From: Kurthia zopfii
Lineage (GTDB): Bacteria; Bacillota; Bacilli; Bacillales_A; Planococcaceae
Reading direction: 5' to 3'
Assembly (NCBI RefSeq): GCF_003143955.1
Contig: NZ_QFVS01000028.1
Span: 1-40,455, forward strand
Length of the DNA stretch: 40,455 bases
Below, in pieces: positions 22,920-31,359 of this stretch. The notes beneath the pieces were generated by a model that worked only from the letters and a program-made list of their open reading frames with translations, made no database searches and had not been told where the DNA came from. Made by a program: the position numbers and the translations under genes. Within the stretch, counting starts at the first letter, position 1. Each line of letters begins with the position of its first letter.

Positions 22920-23867
22920 CTAATTTGAAAATGATTTCTTATTTAATAACATCGTGTGATAGCTGTGTAAAAGCATGCCAATCATAATTACTGCGAGTCC
23001 CACTAAAGCGAGTGGAGCTGGTAGTGGTATGCCAAGTAAAATCATTTCACCGACAATAACGAATATAATCTCGGTTGATTGTGTTGCTTCTACAGCAGCC
23101 AATTTCCCTTGATCATCACGAACTCGGTCTGTAGCGATGAAAAATAGCACAGTAGCGATTACGCCCGAACTAACACCGACAATTAGTGATTGGAAAACTT
23201 GCGAACTACTTGGCAACCCTACAGTCACATATGCGTATATTGCCATGATGATCCACGCAGGCATCGACATAATGGTCATTCCTAAAACACGTTGGAAAGA
23301 ATCCATTTTACCATTACATATTTGCATCATTTTACGATTACCTAGAGGATACGCAAAAGAAGCGATTAGAACAGGCAGAATCCCGAATAATAATACTTTT
23401 TTGGATACGGAAGCCGCACTTGGAATTTGAATTAAAATAATCCCAATCAAAATCACGCTTGATATAAGAAGTGATTTAAACGGAATTTTCTGACGTTTTA
23501 AACCTGATGGTGTATGTATGAAAAAGAATGGAGCGAGTAAGACACCAGCAATGATTGTAAATTGCCAAGTACCTGATACAAGCCAACCAGGACCATAAGC
23601 CGCAGCAAATGTTAGTGGAGCATAGAAAAGTACAAAACCAACGAAGCTCCATAGTAACCATGCACTAGGGTTCGCTTTGATTTCCTTTGTCATTGAAGGC
23701 AGCCCATGTCGAGCCGCCACAATGATTAAAAGGAAAGGAATCATGAAGAAATAACGAAGTGAAGAGCTCCATAACCAACTGCCACCATCAAGTTCCATCA
23801 TATGATTTAGAACGAAGGTTACAGCGAAAAATAGAGCGGCTATAATACCAAGTAAAATTTCTTTCAT
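22920..23867 (-). CDS. EmrE-like multidrug/metabolite transporter (DMT superfamily)
   Basis: A 315-residue polytopic protein with about ten membrane helices (first at residues 3-24, last at 286-304), the layout of the EmrE-type subset of the drug/metabolite transporter superfamily in Firmicutes. Two halves of about 150 residues are related in arrangement. Recognisable parts are the start KEILLGIIAALFFAVTFVLN, SGTWQFTIIAGVLLAPFFF near residue 102 and VEATQSTEIIFVIVGEMILL near 265. The ATG at 23867 has AAGGAG five bases upstream; an in-frame upstream start is not needed. It begins 21 bases after pepT, so it is the last gene of the yhhN-pepT operon. Substrate unknown; peptide- or amino-acid-derived compounds are possible. 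Confidence 0.8.
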   Translation of the reverse strand: MKEILLGIIAALFFAVTFVLNHMMELDGGSWLWSSSLRYFFMIPFLLIIVAARHGLPSMTKEIKANPSAWLLWSFVGFVLFYAPLTFAAAYGPGWLVSGTWQFTIIAGVLLAPFFFIHTPSGLKRQKIPFKSLLISSVILIGIILIQIPSAASVSKKVLLFGILPVLIASFAYPLGNRKMMQICNGKMDSFQRVLGMTIMSMPAWIIMAIYAYVTVGLPSSSQVFQSLIVGVSSGVIATVLFFIATDRVRDDQGKLAAVEATQSTEIIFVIVGEMILLGIPLPAPLALVGLAVIMIGMLLHSYHTMLLNKKSFSN

Positions 23868-23888
23868 AAAAACTCCTTTCAAACGTGA

Positions 23889-25115
23889 TTAAGCACGTTG
23901 TTCGTAGATTTTTACGATTTCAAGTAATACTTGAGTTGCTTTTTCCATTGTTTCACCTGAAACATATTCATATTTACCGTGCATGTTTTCGCCACCAGCA
24001 AAAATATTTGGTGTTGGTAATCCCATGAATGATAATTGAGAACCATCTGTACCACCACGGATTGGTTTCATAACTGGCTTAATATTTAAGTTGTGCATTG
24101 CTTCTTCAGCAATATCAACGATGAATTTTACTGGCTCAATTTTTTCAGCCATATTGTAATATTGATCATTCATTTCAAGTTGAATCGCATCTTCACCGTA
24201 TTCAGCTTTTAGCGTAGCAACAGCTTTTTCAACTAATGCTTTTTTCTCTTCAAATTTCGCACGGTCATGATCACGCACGATATAAGTAAGTACTGTTTTT
24301 TCGATTGAACCTTCAAAGCCCATTAAGTGAATGAAGCCATCACGACCGTCTGTTAATTCTGGAACAGCATCTTTCGGCATCATTTCTTGGAATTTGATCG
24401 CTGCAGTAATCGAGTTGATCATTTTATTTTTTGCGCTACCTGGGTGTACATTCGTACCGAAAGTCGTTAATTTAACGCCAGCAGCATTAAAACTTTCGTA
24501 TTCTAATTCGCCAAGTGGTCCGCCATCCATTGTGTAAGCATAGTCCGCATTGAAGCGTTCAACATCAAATTTATGTGGGCCACGGCCGATTTCTTCATCT
24601 GGTGTGAAAGCGACACGAAGCGTACCGTGCTTGATTTCAGGGTTTTTAATTAAGTATTCCATTGCTGTCATGATTTCAGCAATCCCAGCTTTATCATCAG
24701 CACCTAGTAGTGTAGTACCGTCTGTCGTAATTAAAGTTTGACCGACATAGTTCGCTAACTCCGGTGATTGCTCAGGTGATAAAACGATTGAATCATTTAA
24801 TTGAATCGCTTTGCCATCATAGTTGTCATGTCTTTGTGGATTGACATTCGTACCTGTGAAATCTGTCGTTGTATCAACATGGGCTAAAAAGCCGATTGTT
24901 GGAATTTCTTTATCTGTATTGGCTGGTAGCGTAGCGAATAAATAGCCGTTTTCATCAACTGCTACATCCGACATGCCAATTTCTTTTAATTCTGTTTCTA
25001 ATACGCGAAGTAAATCCCATTGTTTCTCAGTAGATGGTGTTGTTTCGCTATAGTCATCCGATTGTGTATCAATTTTTGCGTAGCGAATTAATCGCTCAAT
25101 TACTAGTTCTTTCAT
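23889..25115 (-). CDS. pepT: Peptidase T (aminotripeptidase)
   Basis: A 408-residue zinc aminotripeptidase of family M20B, cytoplasmic, which removes the N-terminal residue of tripeptides. Conserved pieces: [10 protein letters not shown] near residue 77 (zinc ligand His), [20 protein letters not shown] near 137 (bridging Asp), [15 protein letters not shown] near 171 (catalytic Glu-Glu), [19 protein letters not shown] near 192 (Asp ligand) and [20 protein letters not shown] near 353, then [11 protein letters not shown] with the last His ligand. Length equals the family norm of about 410. The start at 25115 ([20 protein letters not shown]) is the family start and has AGGA upstream; the frame reads 11 codons further up without meaning. 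It sits between a YhhN-like gene and an exporter. Confidence 0.96.
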   Translation of the reverse strand: MKELVIERLIRYAKIDTQSDDYSETTPSTEKQWDLLRVLETELKEIGMSDVAVDENGYLFATLPANTDKEIPTIGFLAHVDTTTDFTGTNVNPQRHDNYDGKAIQLNDSIVLSPEQSPELANYVGQTLITTDGTTLLGADDKAGIAEIMTAMEYLIKNPEIKHGTLRVAFTPDEEIGRGPHKFDVERFNADYAYTMDGGPLGELEYESFNAAGVKLTTFGTNVHPGSAKNKMINSITAAIKFQEMMPKDAVPELTDGRDGFIHLMGFEGSIEKTVLTYIVRDHDRAKFEEKKALVEKAVATLKAEYGEDAIQLEMNDQYYNMAEKIEPVKFIVDIAEEAMHNLNIKPVMKPIRGGTDGSQLSFMGLPTPNIFAGGENMHGKYEYVSGETMEKATQVLLEIVKIYEQRA

Positions 25116-25153
25116 AATAATCCTAGTCCCCCTTAATTGTTGAAGCATTGCTA

Positions 25154-25798
25154 CTATTCTAACATTTTATTACGGTTTACGGAATGTTTTGACACGCTTA
25201 GAGCAAATAAACATTGTGCAGAGTAATAGGTCGTCATAATTAAAATAGATGAATATTTAATATCTGCAACGAACATATTGAGTGCTAAAATCGAATCCGA
25301 TAGTAAAAATAATATTGCCCCGGAAATAATGATTTTATTTTTTGTTTGGATTGCGCTTAATGCCATCGTCAAAATCACGCCGATATAGCATAGAATAGCG
25401 ACTGTTAAAATGTAATTGCCACTTTTAAAAACATTACCAGCAACCCACGCGGCCATGATAATTCCTAGCGCTAAAAGTATGAGCATCGCTGTTTTTGGAG
25501 GCGATATTCGACGCGTTTTCGTGAAGGCTACAATGTAGAAAATATGGCCTAATAAGAAAAATGATAGACCGACAATAAACCAATGCAAAGTGACATCACC
25601 TATTGCACATGTGAAAAGTGCGACTGGAATCCACATTTGTTCGCGAGTAGGATTACTTAGTAGAGCGAGCAGCAGGAAGCACATAATGGGTAATGCTTTA
25701 AAGAACATTGTCACGACAAATGATGTATTTTCAGGTAAGAAGAAAATATAGTAGCATGCCGATAGAAATGCAAATATTAATATAATTATTTTCTGCAT
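25154..25798 (-). CDS. YhhN/TMEM86-family membrane protein
   Basis: A 214-residue protein with eight likely membrane helices. Family marks are [22 protein letters not shown] near residues 63-84, [13 protein letters not shown] near 166-178, and [13 protein letters not shown] near the C terminus; Asp residues within helices in GD and SDS are characteristic. YhhN/TMEM86 proteins include vertebrate lysoplasmalogenases; bacterial members are of uncertain role. It is the first gene of the operon with pepT, 38 bases upstream of it, and diverges from the KED-tail gene. Nothing in the sequence shows a link to peptide use beyond co-transcription. Confidence 0.8.
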   Translation of the reverse strand: MQKIIILIFAFLSACYYIFFLPENTSFVVTMFFKALPIMCFLLLALLSNPTREQMWIPVALFTCAIGDVTLHWFIVGLSFFLLGHIFYIVAFTKTRRISPPKTAMLILLALGIIMAAWVAGNVFKSGNYILTVAILCYIGVILTMALSAIQTKNKIIISGAILFLLSDSILALNMFVADIKYSSILIMTTYYSAQCLFALSVSKHSVNRNKMLE

Positions 25799-25923
25799 GG
25801 TTTAGCCGCCTTTCTTATATAGAATATTCTCGTTACTATACCCGAATTCCTTTCAAAAAGGAGAAAAAATGAAACTTTTCCGGCTGTCACCTCGTAGAAA
25901 AACTAAGTATAGGAGGGAAAGAA

Positions 25924-27825
25924 ATGACAATGACATTTACTATTGCTGCGATCTTAGCAGCGATTGTCGGGATTTTAATCGTCCCAATAACGAGCCGCAT
26001 GAAAGATGGCGGTTTAAATTTTAAGTTTAAGATGCTATTTTTTGTAGGAATTTTTATCGTTTCATTTATTATCACGCTTATTATTCTGTATGTAACAATG
26101 ATGGATTTAAATTGGTCAGCAGTTTGGCCGGTAATTGTTATTATTGCGGGAATTGGTGCTTACTTAGCAGTAGGAATCGAGCGTAAATTAAAAGGTGTGA
26201 TTGCATTTGCGGGTATTATTATCGCAGCATACATGTTATCCGCACCACTTTTCAATGCAGATGAGAAATATAAATCTGCTGAGATGCAAACAAAAGAAGA
26301 ACTTAAAGCATTCGATGAGTCGAAAAAACCTGCGAGTGTACCACCTAAATATGCTCGTAACAAAATGAAAAAAGCATTCGGCCAAGTTCCGAATACGAGT
26401 TATTTCGAGTTAGGTAATCTTCAAATTCAAAAAATTAATGGTGAATATGTATACGTAGCACCAGTTGAGTTCTCAGATATGTTCAAATGGTTCAAAGGTG
26501 ATAAAACACCAGGTTATTTCGTATTAAGTGCGACAGATTCATCAGCAAATCCTAAATTTGTGAAGAAGGAAATGAAATATGTACCGTCAGCATTTTTAAA
26601 TGACAATGTACAACGTTATATGCGTTTACACAATCCACTGAAAATTTTCAATGGTGATGTACAATTAGAAATCGATGAAGATGGAACACCTTATTACATC
26701 CGTACTTACGGTAAATTCATTTCAGCACGTAACGGTTTTGATCCACAAGGGATCGTCATGTTAAATGCTCAAAATGGTGATATGAAATCGTATAAAATTA
26801 AAGATGTACCTAAATTTATTGATGGAGCAATTTCTCCAGAGGCAGTAAGTTTACAAAATAGTTACTTCGGTAATTATGTACATGGTTACTGGAATACAAT
26901 TTTCGGCAAAAAAGATATTAAACTTCCTTCAGATGAAGGTGTAGAAGCAAATGTAAGTCCAGTATTTGATGAAAATGGCGTGATGTTCTACTTCACAGAT
27001 TTTACAAGTCCTAAAGAAGGCGTTGACTCAATGCTTGGTTATTCATTAACGAATGCCCGCACTGGTGAAGCGACTTACTATACAGGGAACCAAGATGAAT
27101 CTTACATGGATTCTGAGGGCGCTTTACAAGTAGTTGAGAAGAAATTCGTTGAGAAAAAATGGGCTGGTTCAATGCCTTTACTGTACAACTTCTACGGTGA
27201 AACAAGTTGGTTAGTACCAGTACTTGATTCAAATGGTTTCTTACAAAATTACTATATCGTTTCAGCAGCGAATCCTGAAATTGCGGTGTCAGCGATGTCA
27301 CCAAATGAAGCGCTTCGCCAATACAAAAATGTACTAAGTCGTTCTGGTTCAACTTCAGTAAACGGCACGTCTTCGAAAGAAGAGAAGCAAGGTGAAGGGA
27401 AAGTAGTCCGTGTTTATAAACAAACGACAGGCGACTTCACAAACGTTACATTCTTATTAGAAGATGAAACGAACTACACTGTAAGTTCAGAAGCATCACC
27501 TTTAGCTGTATATCTACAAGAAGGTGATGAAGTGAAATTCACATACCTTGGTACGAATGAAACATTCCAACAAGTGAAGGAATTAACGATTACTTCATTG
27601 GATCGCAAACAAAAAGAAGAGTCAGCTAAAGAAGAGCCAGCTAAAGAAGAGAAAAAAGAAGATAAAGAAACAAAAGAAGATAAAGAAGTAAAAGAAGATA
27701 AAGAAATAAAAGAAGATAAAGAAGTAAAAGAAGATAAAGAAATAAAAGAAGATAAAGAAGTAAAAGAAGATAAAGAAATAAAAGAAGATAAAGAAGTAAA
27801 AGAAGATAAAGAAACAAAAGAATAA
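25924..27825 (+). CDS. Large membrane protein with extracytoplasmic domain and KED-repeat tail
   Basis: A 633-residue protein of unknown function. Four membrane helices occupy residues 4-22, 36-60, 66-85 and 90-108. A long domain follows (about 110-480), rich in beta-type segments, with no catalytic motif I can name. A short beta-rich module (about 492-560, GKVVRVYKQTTGDFTNVTFL, then LQEGDEVKFTYLG) resembles an OB-like or SH3-like barrel. The last 75 residues are a low-complexity charged tail that contains nine KEDKE(T/V/I) units. AGGAGGG precedes the ATG at a good distance. The gene is monocistronic, with a strong terminator. Similar proteins occur in Bacillaceae as unnamed membrane proteins; a wall- or membrane-associated scaffold is a guess. 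Confidence 0.8.
   Translation: MTMTFTIAAILAAIVGILIVPITSRMKDGGLNFKFKMLFFVGIFIVSFIITLIILYVTMMDLNWSAVWPVIVIIAGIGAYLAVGIERKLKGVIAFAGIIIAAYMLSAPLFNADEKYKSAEMQTKEELKAFDESKKPASVPPKYARNKMKKAFGQVPNTSYFELGNLQIQKINGEYVYVAPVEFSDMFKWFKGDKTPGYFVLSATDSSANPKFVKKEMKYVPSAFLNDNVQRYMRLHNPLKIFNGDVQLEIDEDGTPYYIRTYGKFISARNGFDPQGIVMLNAQNGDMKSYKIKDVPKFIDGAISPEAVSLQNSYFGNYVHGYWNTIFGKKDIKLPSDEGVEANVSPVFDENGVMFYFTDFTSPKEGVDSMLGYSLTNARTGEATYYTGNQDESYMDSEGALQVVEKKFVEKKWAGSMPLLYNFYGETSWLVPVLDSNGFLQNYYIVSAANPEIAVSAMSPNEALRQYKNVLSRSGSTSVNGTSSKEEKQGEGKVVRVYKQTTGDFTNVTFLLEDETNYTVSSEASPLAVYLQEGDEVKFTYLGTNETFQQVKELTITSLDRKQKEESAKEEPAKEEKKEDKETKEDKEVKEDKEIKEDKEVKEDKEIKEDKEVKEDKEIKEDKEVKEDKETKE
27655..27816 (+). repeat. 18-bp coding tandem repeat, nine KEDKE(T/V/I) units
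   Basis: Nine consecutive 18-bp units encode KEDKE followed by T, V, I, V, I, V, I, V, T. The inner units therefore form a 36-bp higher-order period (KEDKEV-KEDKEI), and the row of last residues is mirror-symmetric. Units differ almost only in the last codon (aca, gta, ata), which points to recent slippage or unequal exchange. Copy number is likely variable between strains. Confidence 0.95.
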
Positions 27826-27854
27826 TTTCTAAAAAGGCTGTTTGCCAAATATTT

Positions 27855-27897
27855 AGGTGAATGAAATTGGATTTTCAATTTCATTCACCTTTTTTAA
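27855..27897 (+). terminator. Terminator of the KED-tail gene
   Basis: AGGTGAATGAAATTG (27855-27869) pairs perfectly with CAATTTCATTCACCT (27876-27890), followed by T residues. Confidence 0.95.
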
Positions 27898-27940
27898 TTT
27901 TATTTAAATTTGAGCCGAAATTTTGTGCTTTTCTTTTGTT

Positions 27941-28650
27941 GTCTAGCTCCAAACGCTATATGCTATGGGATACTTCAGGTTTTCGGGTCCTTCTCAAGTA
28001 TTGGTGTCCAGCTTGTTCCACTACTCTCTTTGAGTCACTTCGAAAACTCGGGGAAAAGTGGTGGTGCGTTTACTTTTCCTTCGAATTTTCCAGATCTTCC
28101 GCATATGAACGAGCGTGATTTGCTTTTCGTTTTCTGTCTAGCTCCGGTGGCTTATCTCTTGGAGTCACTTCAAAAACTCGGACGAAAGTGGTGGTGCGCT
28201 TACTTTCGTTTCGTTTTCTGCAGTGCTCTCGAGAAAAACGAGCCACCTCCGCTTTTCGTTTTTTGTCTAGCTCCAAACGCTATATGCTATGGGATACTTC
28301 AGGTTTTCGGGAGAAAGTGGTGGAACTTTTACTTTCTCTTCAAACCTTGCAGTACCCTCGCATATGGGCGAGCGTTTTGCGCTTTTCGTTTTTTGTCTAG
28401 CAAATTCACGCTATATGCTTTCAGCTCTTCAAATTCTCGGGGAAAAGTGTTGGAGCGTTTACTTTTCCTTCGAATTTTCCAGATCTTCCGCATATGAACG
28501 AGCGTGATTTGCTTTTCTTCTGTTGTCTAGCTCCGGTGGCTTATCTCTTGGAGTCACTTCAAAAACTCGGACGAAAGTGGTGGTGCGCTTACTTTCGTTT
28601 CGTTTTCTGCAGTGCTCTCGAGAAAAACGAGCCACCTCCGCTTTTCTGTT
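27941..28650 (+). repeat. Array of about 130-bp extragenic palindromes, cluster 1 (five units)
   Basis: Units begin with a TGTCTAGC box (27940, 28135, 28264, 28394 and 28524) and end with GCTTTTCG or similar. The last four boxes are 129-130 bp apart. Each unit folds into a long interrupted hairpin with a loop close to GTGGTGG. Three sequence types occur. Type A has outer arms GGTGGCT/AGCCACC (28146-28247 and 28535-28636). Type B has AAACGCT/AGCGTTT with ATGC/GCAT inside (28275-28377). Type C has CACGCT/AGCGTG (28401-28511). The order is B/C hybrid, A, B, C, A. The two A units are almost identical. Reading frames across this region on both strands are by-products of the palindromes. No mobility gene is included. 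Confidence 0.9.
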
Positions 28651-28655
28651 CACAT

Positions 28656-29393
28656 TTATTTCCAAGTGAATCCTTGTGAAGCTAAATAGTCTTTAATGAA
28701 TGGGCGTTTTTGCTCAACTAGGTAGTCAGCCATTTGTTTCGTCCAGTTTGAAACTTTTTGATTGGCATTACGATTCATGTAATATTCGCCAAGAGTTGCA
28801 TCATATTGTGTTAGAAGTTGATCATATTTATCCGTATCATAGCCATTTTCATGAATGATTGCTTCGACTGGAAGACGAGGTTTCGTATCATTCGTTTTCG
28901 TCGGTGTACCGATTGTCATTGCAAACATTGGGAATACATAATCCGGTAAATTGAATAACTCGCTAATTTCTTTTGGATTATTACGAGCGCCGCCGATATA
29001 GCAGATGCCATAGCCTTCAGATTCAGCTGCAATGACAAAGTTTTGAGCAAATAAACTCACATCTGCCACGCCGACAAGAAGATTTTCAGCAGAGTCTGCC
29101 ACGATATCGATGTCGTGTTTTTGAGCTGCTAATTGCAATCTTTTGAAGTCGACACAGAATAGGAATGAAGCGCCAGCTGTTTTGAATTGGAAATCGTTCT
29201 TCGTCAATTCGCCAAGTTTTGCTTTTTTCTCTTCGTCTGTTACGTAAATAACACTGTAAGCTTGAACAAAATGAGAGGTAGCGGCCATTTGCGCTGTTTG
29301 GACTAAATCATAAACAACCTCTTTTGGAATTTCCTCACCTGTATATTTTCGAACGGATGTATGACTACGTAATAAATCTTTCACTTGATTCAA
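28656..29393 (-). CDS. nfrA: NADPH-dependent FMN nitroreductase NfrA
   Basis: A 245-residue flavin reductase of the NfsA/NfrA type in the nitroreductase superfamily. FMN-binding features are HTSVRKYTGEEIP near the N terminus (the Arg-Ser/Thr-x-Arg element) and ATSHFVQAYSVIYV. The later AAESEGYGICYIGGARNNP near residue 130 and PMFAMTIGTPTKTNDTKPRLP near 170 match B. subtilis NfrA closely. It reduces nitro compounds, quinones or flavins with NADPH. The start is placed at TTG 29393 (NQVKDLLRSHTSVRKY follows), with GAGGAG ten bases upstream; the longer frame up to 29459 adds 22 residues absent from the family. The stop lies directly at the edge of the palindrome array. It diverges from the metY region. 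Confidence 0.88.
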   Translation of the reverse strand: MNQVKDLLRSHTSVRKYTGEEIPKEVVYDLVQTAQMAATSHFVQAYSVIYVTDEEKKAKLGELTKNDFQFKTAGASFLFCVDFKRLQLAAQKHDIDIVADSAENLLVGVADVSLFAQNFVIAAESEGYGICYIGGARNNPKEISELFNLPDYVFPMFAMTIGTPTKTNDTKPRLPVEAIIHENGYDTDKYDQLLTQYDATLGEYYMNRNANQKVSNWTKQMADYLVEQKRPFIKDYLASQGFTWK

Positions 29394-29505
29394 ATTAATC
29401 CAACTCCTCAGACGTATATTTTTCTCTTTTACTATAGCCGAAAATGGTTGAAACTGCATTCATTTCGCGCCTGTTTTTTACGATCTAATTTAAGTGTTTT
29501 ATTAA

Positions 29506-29520
29506 AATTTTCAGAAAATG
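29506..29520. promoter_or_regulatory. CodY box upstream of metY
   Basis: AATTTTCAGAAAATG matches the CodY consensus AATTTTCWGAAAATT at 14 of 15 positions. It abuts the -35 of the metY promoter (29522), where bound CodY would block polymerase when branched-chain amino acids and GTP are high. It could also affect nfrA, whose start lies 113 bases away on the other strand. Confidence 0.6.
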
Positions 29521-29521
29521 G

Positions 29522-29550
29522 TTGACGTTCCAAAAATCTAGGCTTATACT
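29522..29550 (+). promoter_or_regulatory. Sigma-A promoter of metY
   Basis: TTGACG (29522-29527), exactly 17 bp, TATACT (29545-29550). Transcription would start near 29557, about 40 nt before the SAM riboswitch. Confidence 0.75.
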
Positions 29551-29593
29551 AGGAACAATTGATGGAACAAAACATCCAACTTCATAACGATTT

Positions 29594-29752
29594 ACCTTTA
29601 TCAAGAGTGGCGGAGGGATAGGCCCTGCGATGCCCGGCAACCAGTTTATTTATTAAACTAAGGTGCTAATTCCTACAGATTTTCGAATCTGATAGATAAG
29701 GGGAGGACTATACATATTAACCCTCTTCTTACTAAGAAGAAGGGTTTTTCTT
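29594..29752 (+). promoter_or_regulatory. SAM-I riboswitch (S-box) with transcription terminator
   Basis: The conserved core is clear: TTATCAAGAG, then GGAGGGA, GCCC, GATGCCCGGCAACC, AAGGTGCTAATTCC and the closing GATAGATAAGG that pairs with the start to form P1 (about 29595-29701). Downstream, AACCCTCTTCTT and AAGAAGAAGGGTT form a terminator stem (29719-29746) followed by TTTTTCTTTTT. The AGGGGAGG after P1 can pair with the CCCTC of the terminator arm as anti-terminator. When S-adenosylmethionine is bound, transcription stops before metY. A textbook example of the family. Confidence 0.97.
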
Positions 29753-29815
29753 TTTATAGAATCCTTCTCCTATTATTCAAATCCATCATCTACAAACACT
29801 TAGGAGGAATTTACA

Positions 29816-31105
29816 ATGACAACATTCAGAAAAGAAACTTTAGCCGTACATGGTGGTCAAACACCAGATCCAACAACAGGAGCAATTGCAGTACCAGTTT
29901 ACCGCACGACAGCTTATCAATTTAATGATTCAGAACATGCGAGAAAATTATTTGCACTTGAAGAACCAGGTAATATTTATTCGCGTATTATGAATCCAAC
30001 AGTTGATGTATTTGAAAAACGTGTCGCACTTTTAGAAGGTGGAGCAGCAGCAGTTGCATTATCTTCAGGAATGGCAGCGATCTCGTTCTCTATTTTAAAT
30101 ATTGCGCGTGCTGGAGATCATATTGTAGCGGCATCAAGTTTATACGGCGGTACTTACAATCTGTTTGCGAACACACTTCCTCGCTACGGTATTACTGCAT
30201 CGTTTGTAGATGAACGTGATCCAGAAAAATTTGAAGAAGCAATTCAAGAAAATACGAAGGCCATTTACGCAGAAACAATTGGCAATCCAAGTTTATCAAT
30301 TGTTGATCTTGAAGCATTAGCTGAAATTGCACATAAACATCAAATTCCATTAATTATTGATAATACATTCCCATCACCAATCGGCTGTAACCCAATTGAA
30401 TTTGGAGCAGATATCGTGATTCATTCAGCTACGAAATGGATTGGTGGTCATGGTACGACAATCGGTGGCGTAGTTGTAGATGCGGGTAAATTCGATTGGA
30501 CACAAGGGAAATTCCCAGACTACACAGAACCAGATGCTTCATATCACGGTATTCGCTATGGTATTGATGCGGCTGGTGCAGCATTTGCGACTCGTTTACG
30601 CGTACAATTATTACGTGATTTCGGCCCAACATTAAGTGCCGATGCAGCATTCAATTTAATTCAAGGTTTAGAAACGCTTCATTTGCGTGTACCTCGTCAT
30701 AATCAAAATGCTGAAAAAGTAGCGAATTTCTTAAAAGATCATAATCAAGTAGAATGGGTTCATTACAATGGATTTGTAGGTAGCGAATTCGCACCATTAG
30801 CGAAAAAATATTTACAAAATGGTTTCGGTTCAGTGCTTACATTTGGCATTAAGGGCGGACGTTCTGCAGGCAGTGATTTCATCGACAATCTTGAGTTATT
30901 CTCTCACGTAGCAAATGTGGGGGATGCCCGCTCATTGGTCATTCACCCTGCTTCAACAACTCACCAACAATTAAGTGCAGAAGAATTAATTCAATCGGGC
31001 GTACCAGAAGAATTAGTCCGACTTTCAATCGGTTTAGAAAATGCGAATGATCTTATTGAAGCGTTAGAAAATACATTTGCAAAAATCGCAGTCGTAGCAA
31101 AATAA
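29816..31105 (+). CDS. metY: O-acetylhomoserine sulfhydrylase (MetY)
   Basis: A 429-residue PLP enzyme of the Cys/Met metabolism family. It condenses O-acetylhomoserine with sulfide (or methanethiol) to give homocysteine (or methionine). Visible: the start FRKETLAVHGGQTPDPTTGA, YSRIMNPTVDVFEKRVALLE near 55-74, SSGMAAISF near 83, and the PLP lysine K207 in HSATKWIGGHGTTIGG. The insert GKFPDYTEPDASYHG near 232-246 distinguishes MetY (about 430 residues) from the shorter cystathionine gamma-synthases. The C-terminal half has VGDARSLVIHPASTTHQQL. AGGAGG precedes the ATG. Expression is governed by the SAM riboswitch and possibly by CodY. A homoserine dehydrogenase gene follows with its own promoter. 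Confidence 0.96.
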   Translation: MTTFRKETLAVHGGQTPDPTTGAIAVPVYRTTAYQFNDSEHARKLFALEEPGNIYSRIMNPTVDVFEKRVALLEGGAAAVALSSGMAAISFSILNIARAGDHIVAASSLYGGTYNLFANTLPRYGITASFVDERDPEKFEEAIQENTKAIYAETIGNPSLSIVDLEALAEIAHKHQIPLIIDNTFPSPIGCNPIEFGADIVIHSATKWIGGHGTTIGGVVVDAGKFDWTQGKFPDYTEPDASYHGIRYGIDAAGAAFATRLRVQLLRDFGPTLSADAAFNLIQGLETLHLRVPRHNQNAEKVANFLKDHNQVEWVHYNGFVGSEFAPLAKKYLQNGFGSVLTFGIKGGRSAGSDFIDNLELFSHVANVGDARSLVIHPASTTHQQLSAEELIQSGVPEELVRLSIGLENANDLIEALENTFAKIAVVAK

Positions 31106-31118
31106 TTCGGTAGTTTTT

Positions 31119-31161
31119 AAAGTCACTCCAAACTTTCTAAAAGGGTGGGGTGCTTTTTTTA
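31119..31161 (+). terminator. metY terminator
   Basis: AAGTCACTCCA pairs with TGGGGTGCTT (one bulge, one G-U pair) and is followed by eight T (ends at 31161). Confidence 0.75.
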
Positions 31162-31263
31162 TTTCAACGACATTTATAATAGAAGAAACACCGTTTTTTT
31201 CATTGATTTGACTAATCAGTGACCTTTTGAGAAAAACAATTGTCCATATAGGAAAGATTTTTC

Positions 31264-31292
31264 TTGAAATATGTATGCTGATAAGATACAAT
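31264..31292 (+). promoter_or_regulatory. Sigma-A promoter of hom
   Basis: TTGAAA (31264-31269), 17 bp, TACAAT (31287-31292). A start near 31299 leaves a leader of about 60 nt; no riboswitch or T-box is visible in it. Confidence 0.6.
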
Positions 31293-31359
31293 TTGCATTA
31301 AGTTGTTTAATGGACGTTATGCATAAATGACATGATTTTAAAGTGTGGAGGCGAGTATT

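Noticed and set aside
27474-27884. Ser/Leu-rich minus-strand frame of 136 codons antisense to the KED tail
   Set aside because: It is the complement of the coding 18-bp repeats and has no independent support.
27910-28507. Long cysteine/phenylalanine-rich reading frames over the palindrome array (up to 195 codons)
   Set aside because: They arise on both strands and in both arrays from the same repeated units, lack ribosome-binding sites, and share frames only because the units repeat.
31161-31345. T-box or riboswitch in the hom leader
   Set aside because: No specifier stem, T-box sequence or known aptamer core could be found; the leader is only about 60 nt.
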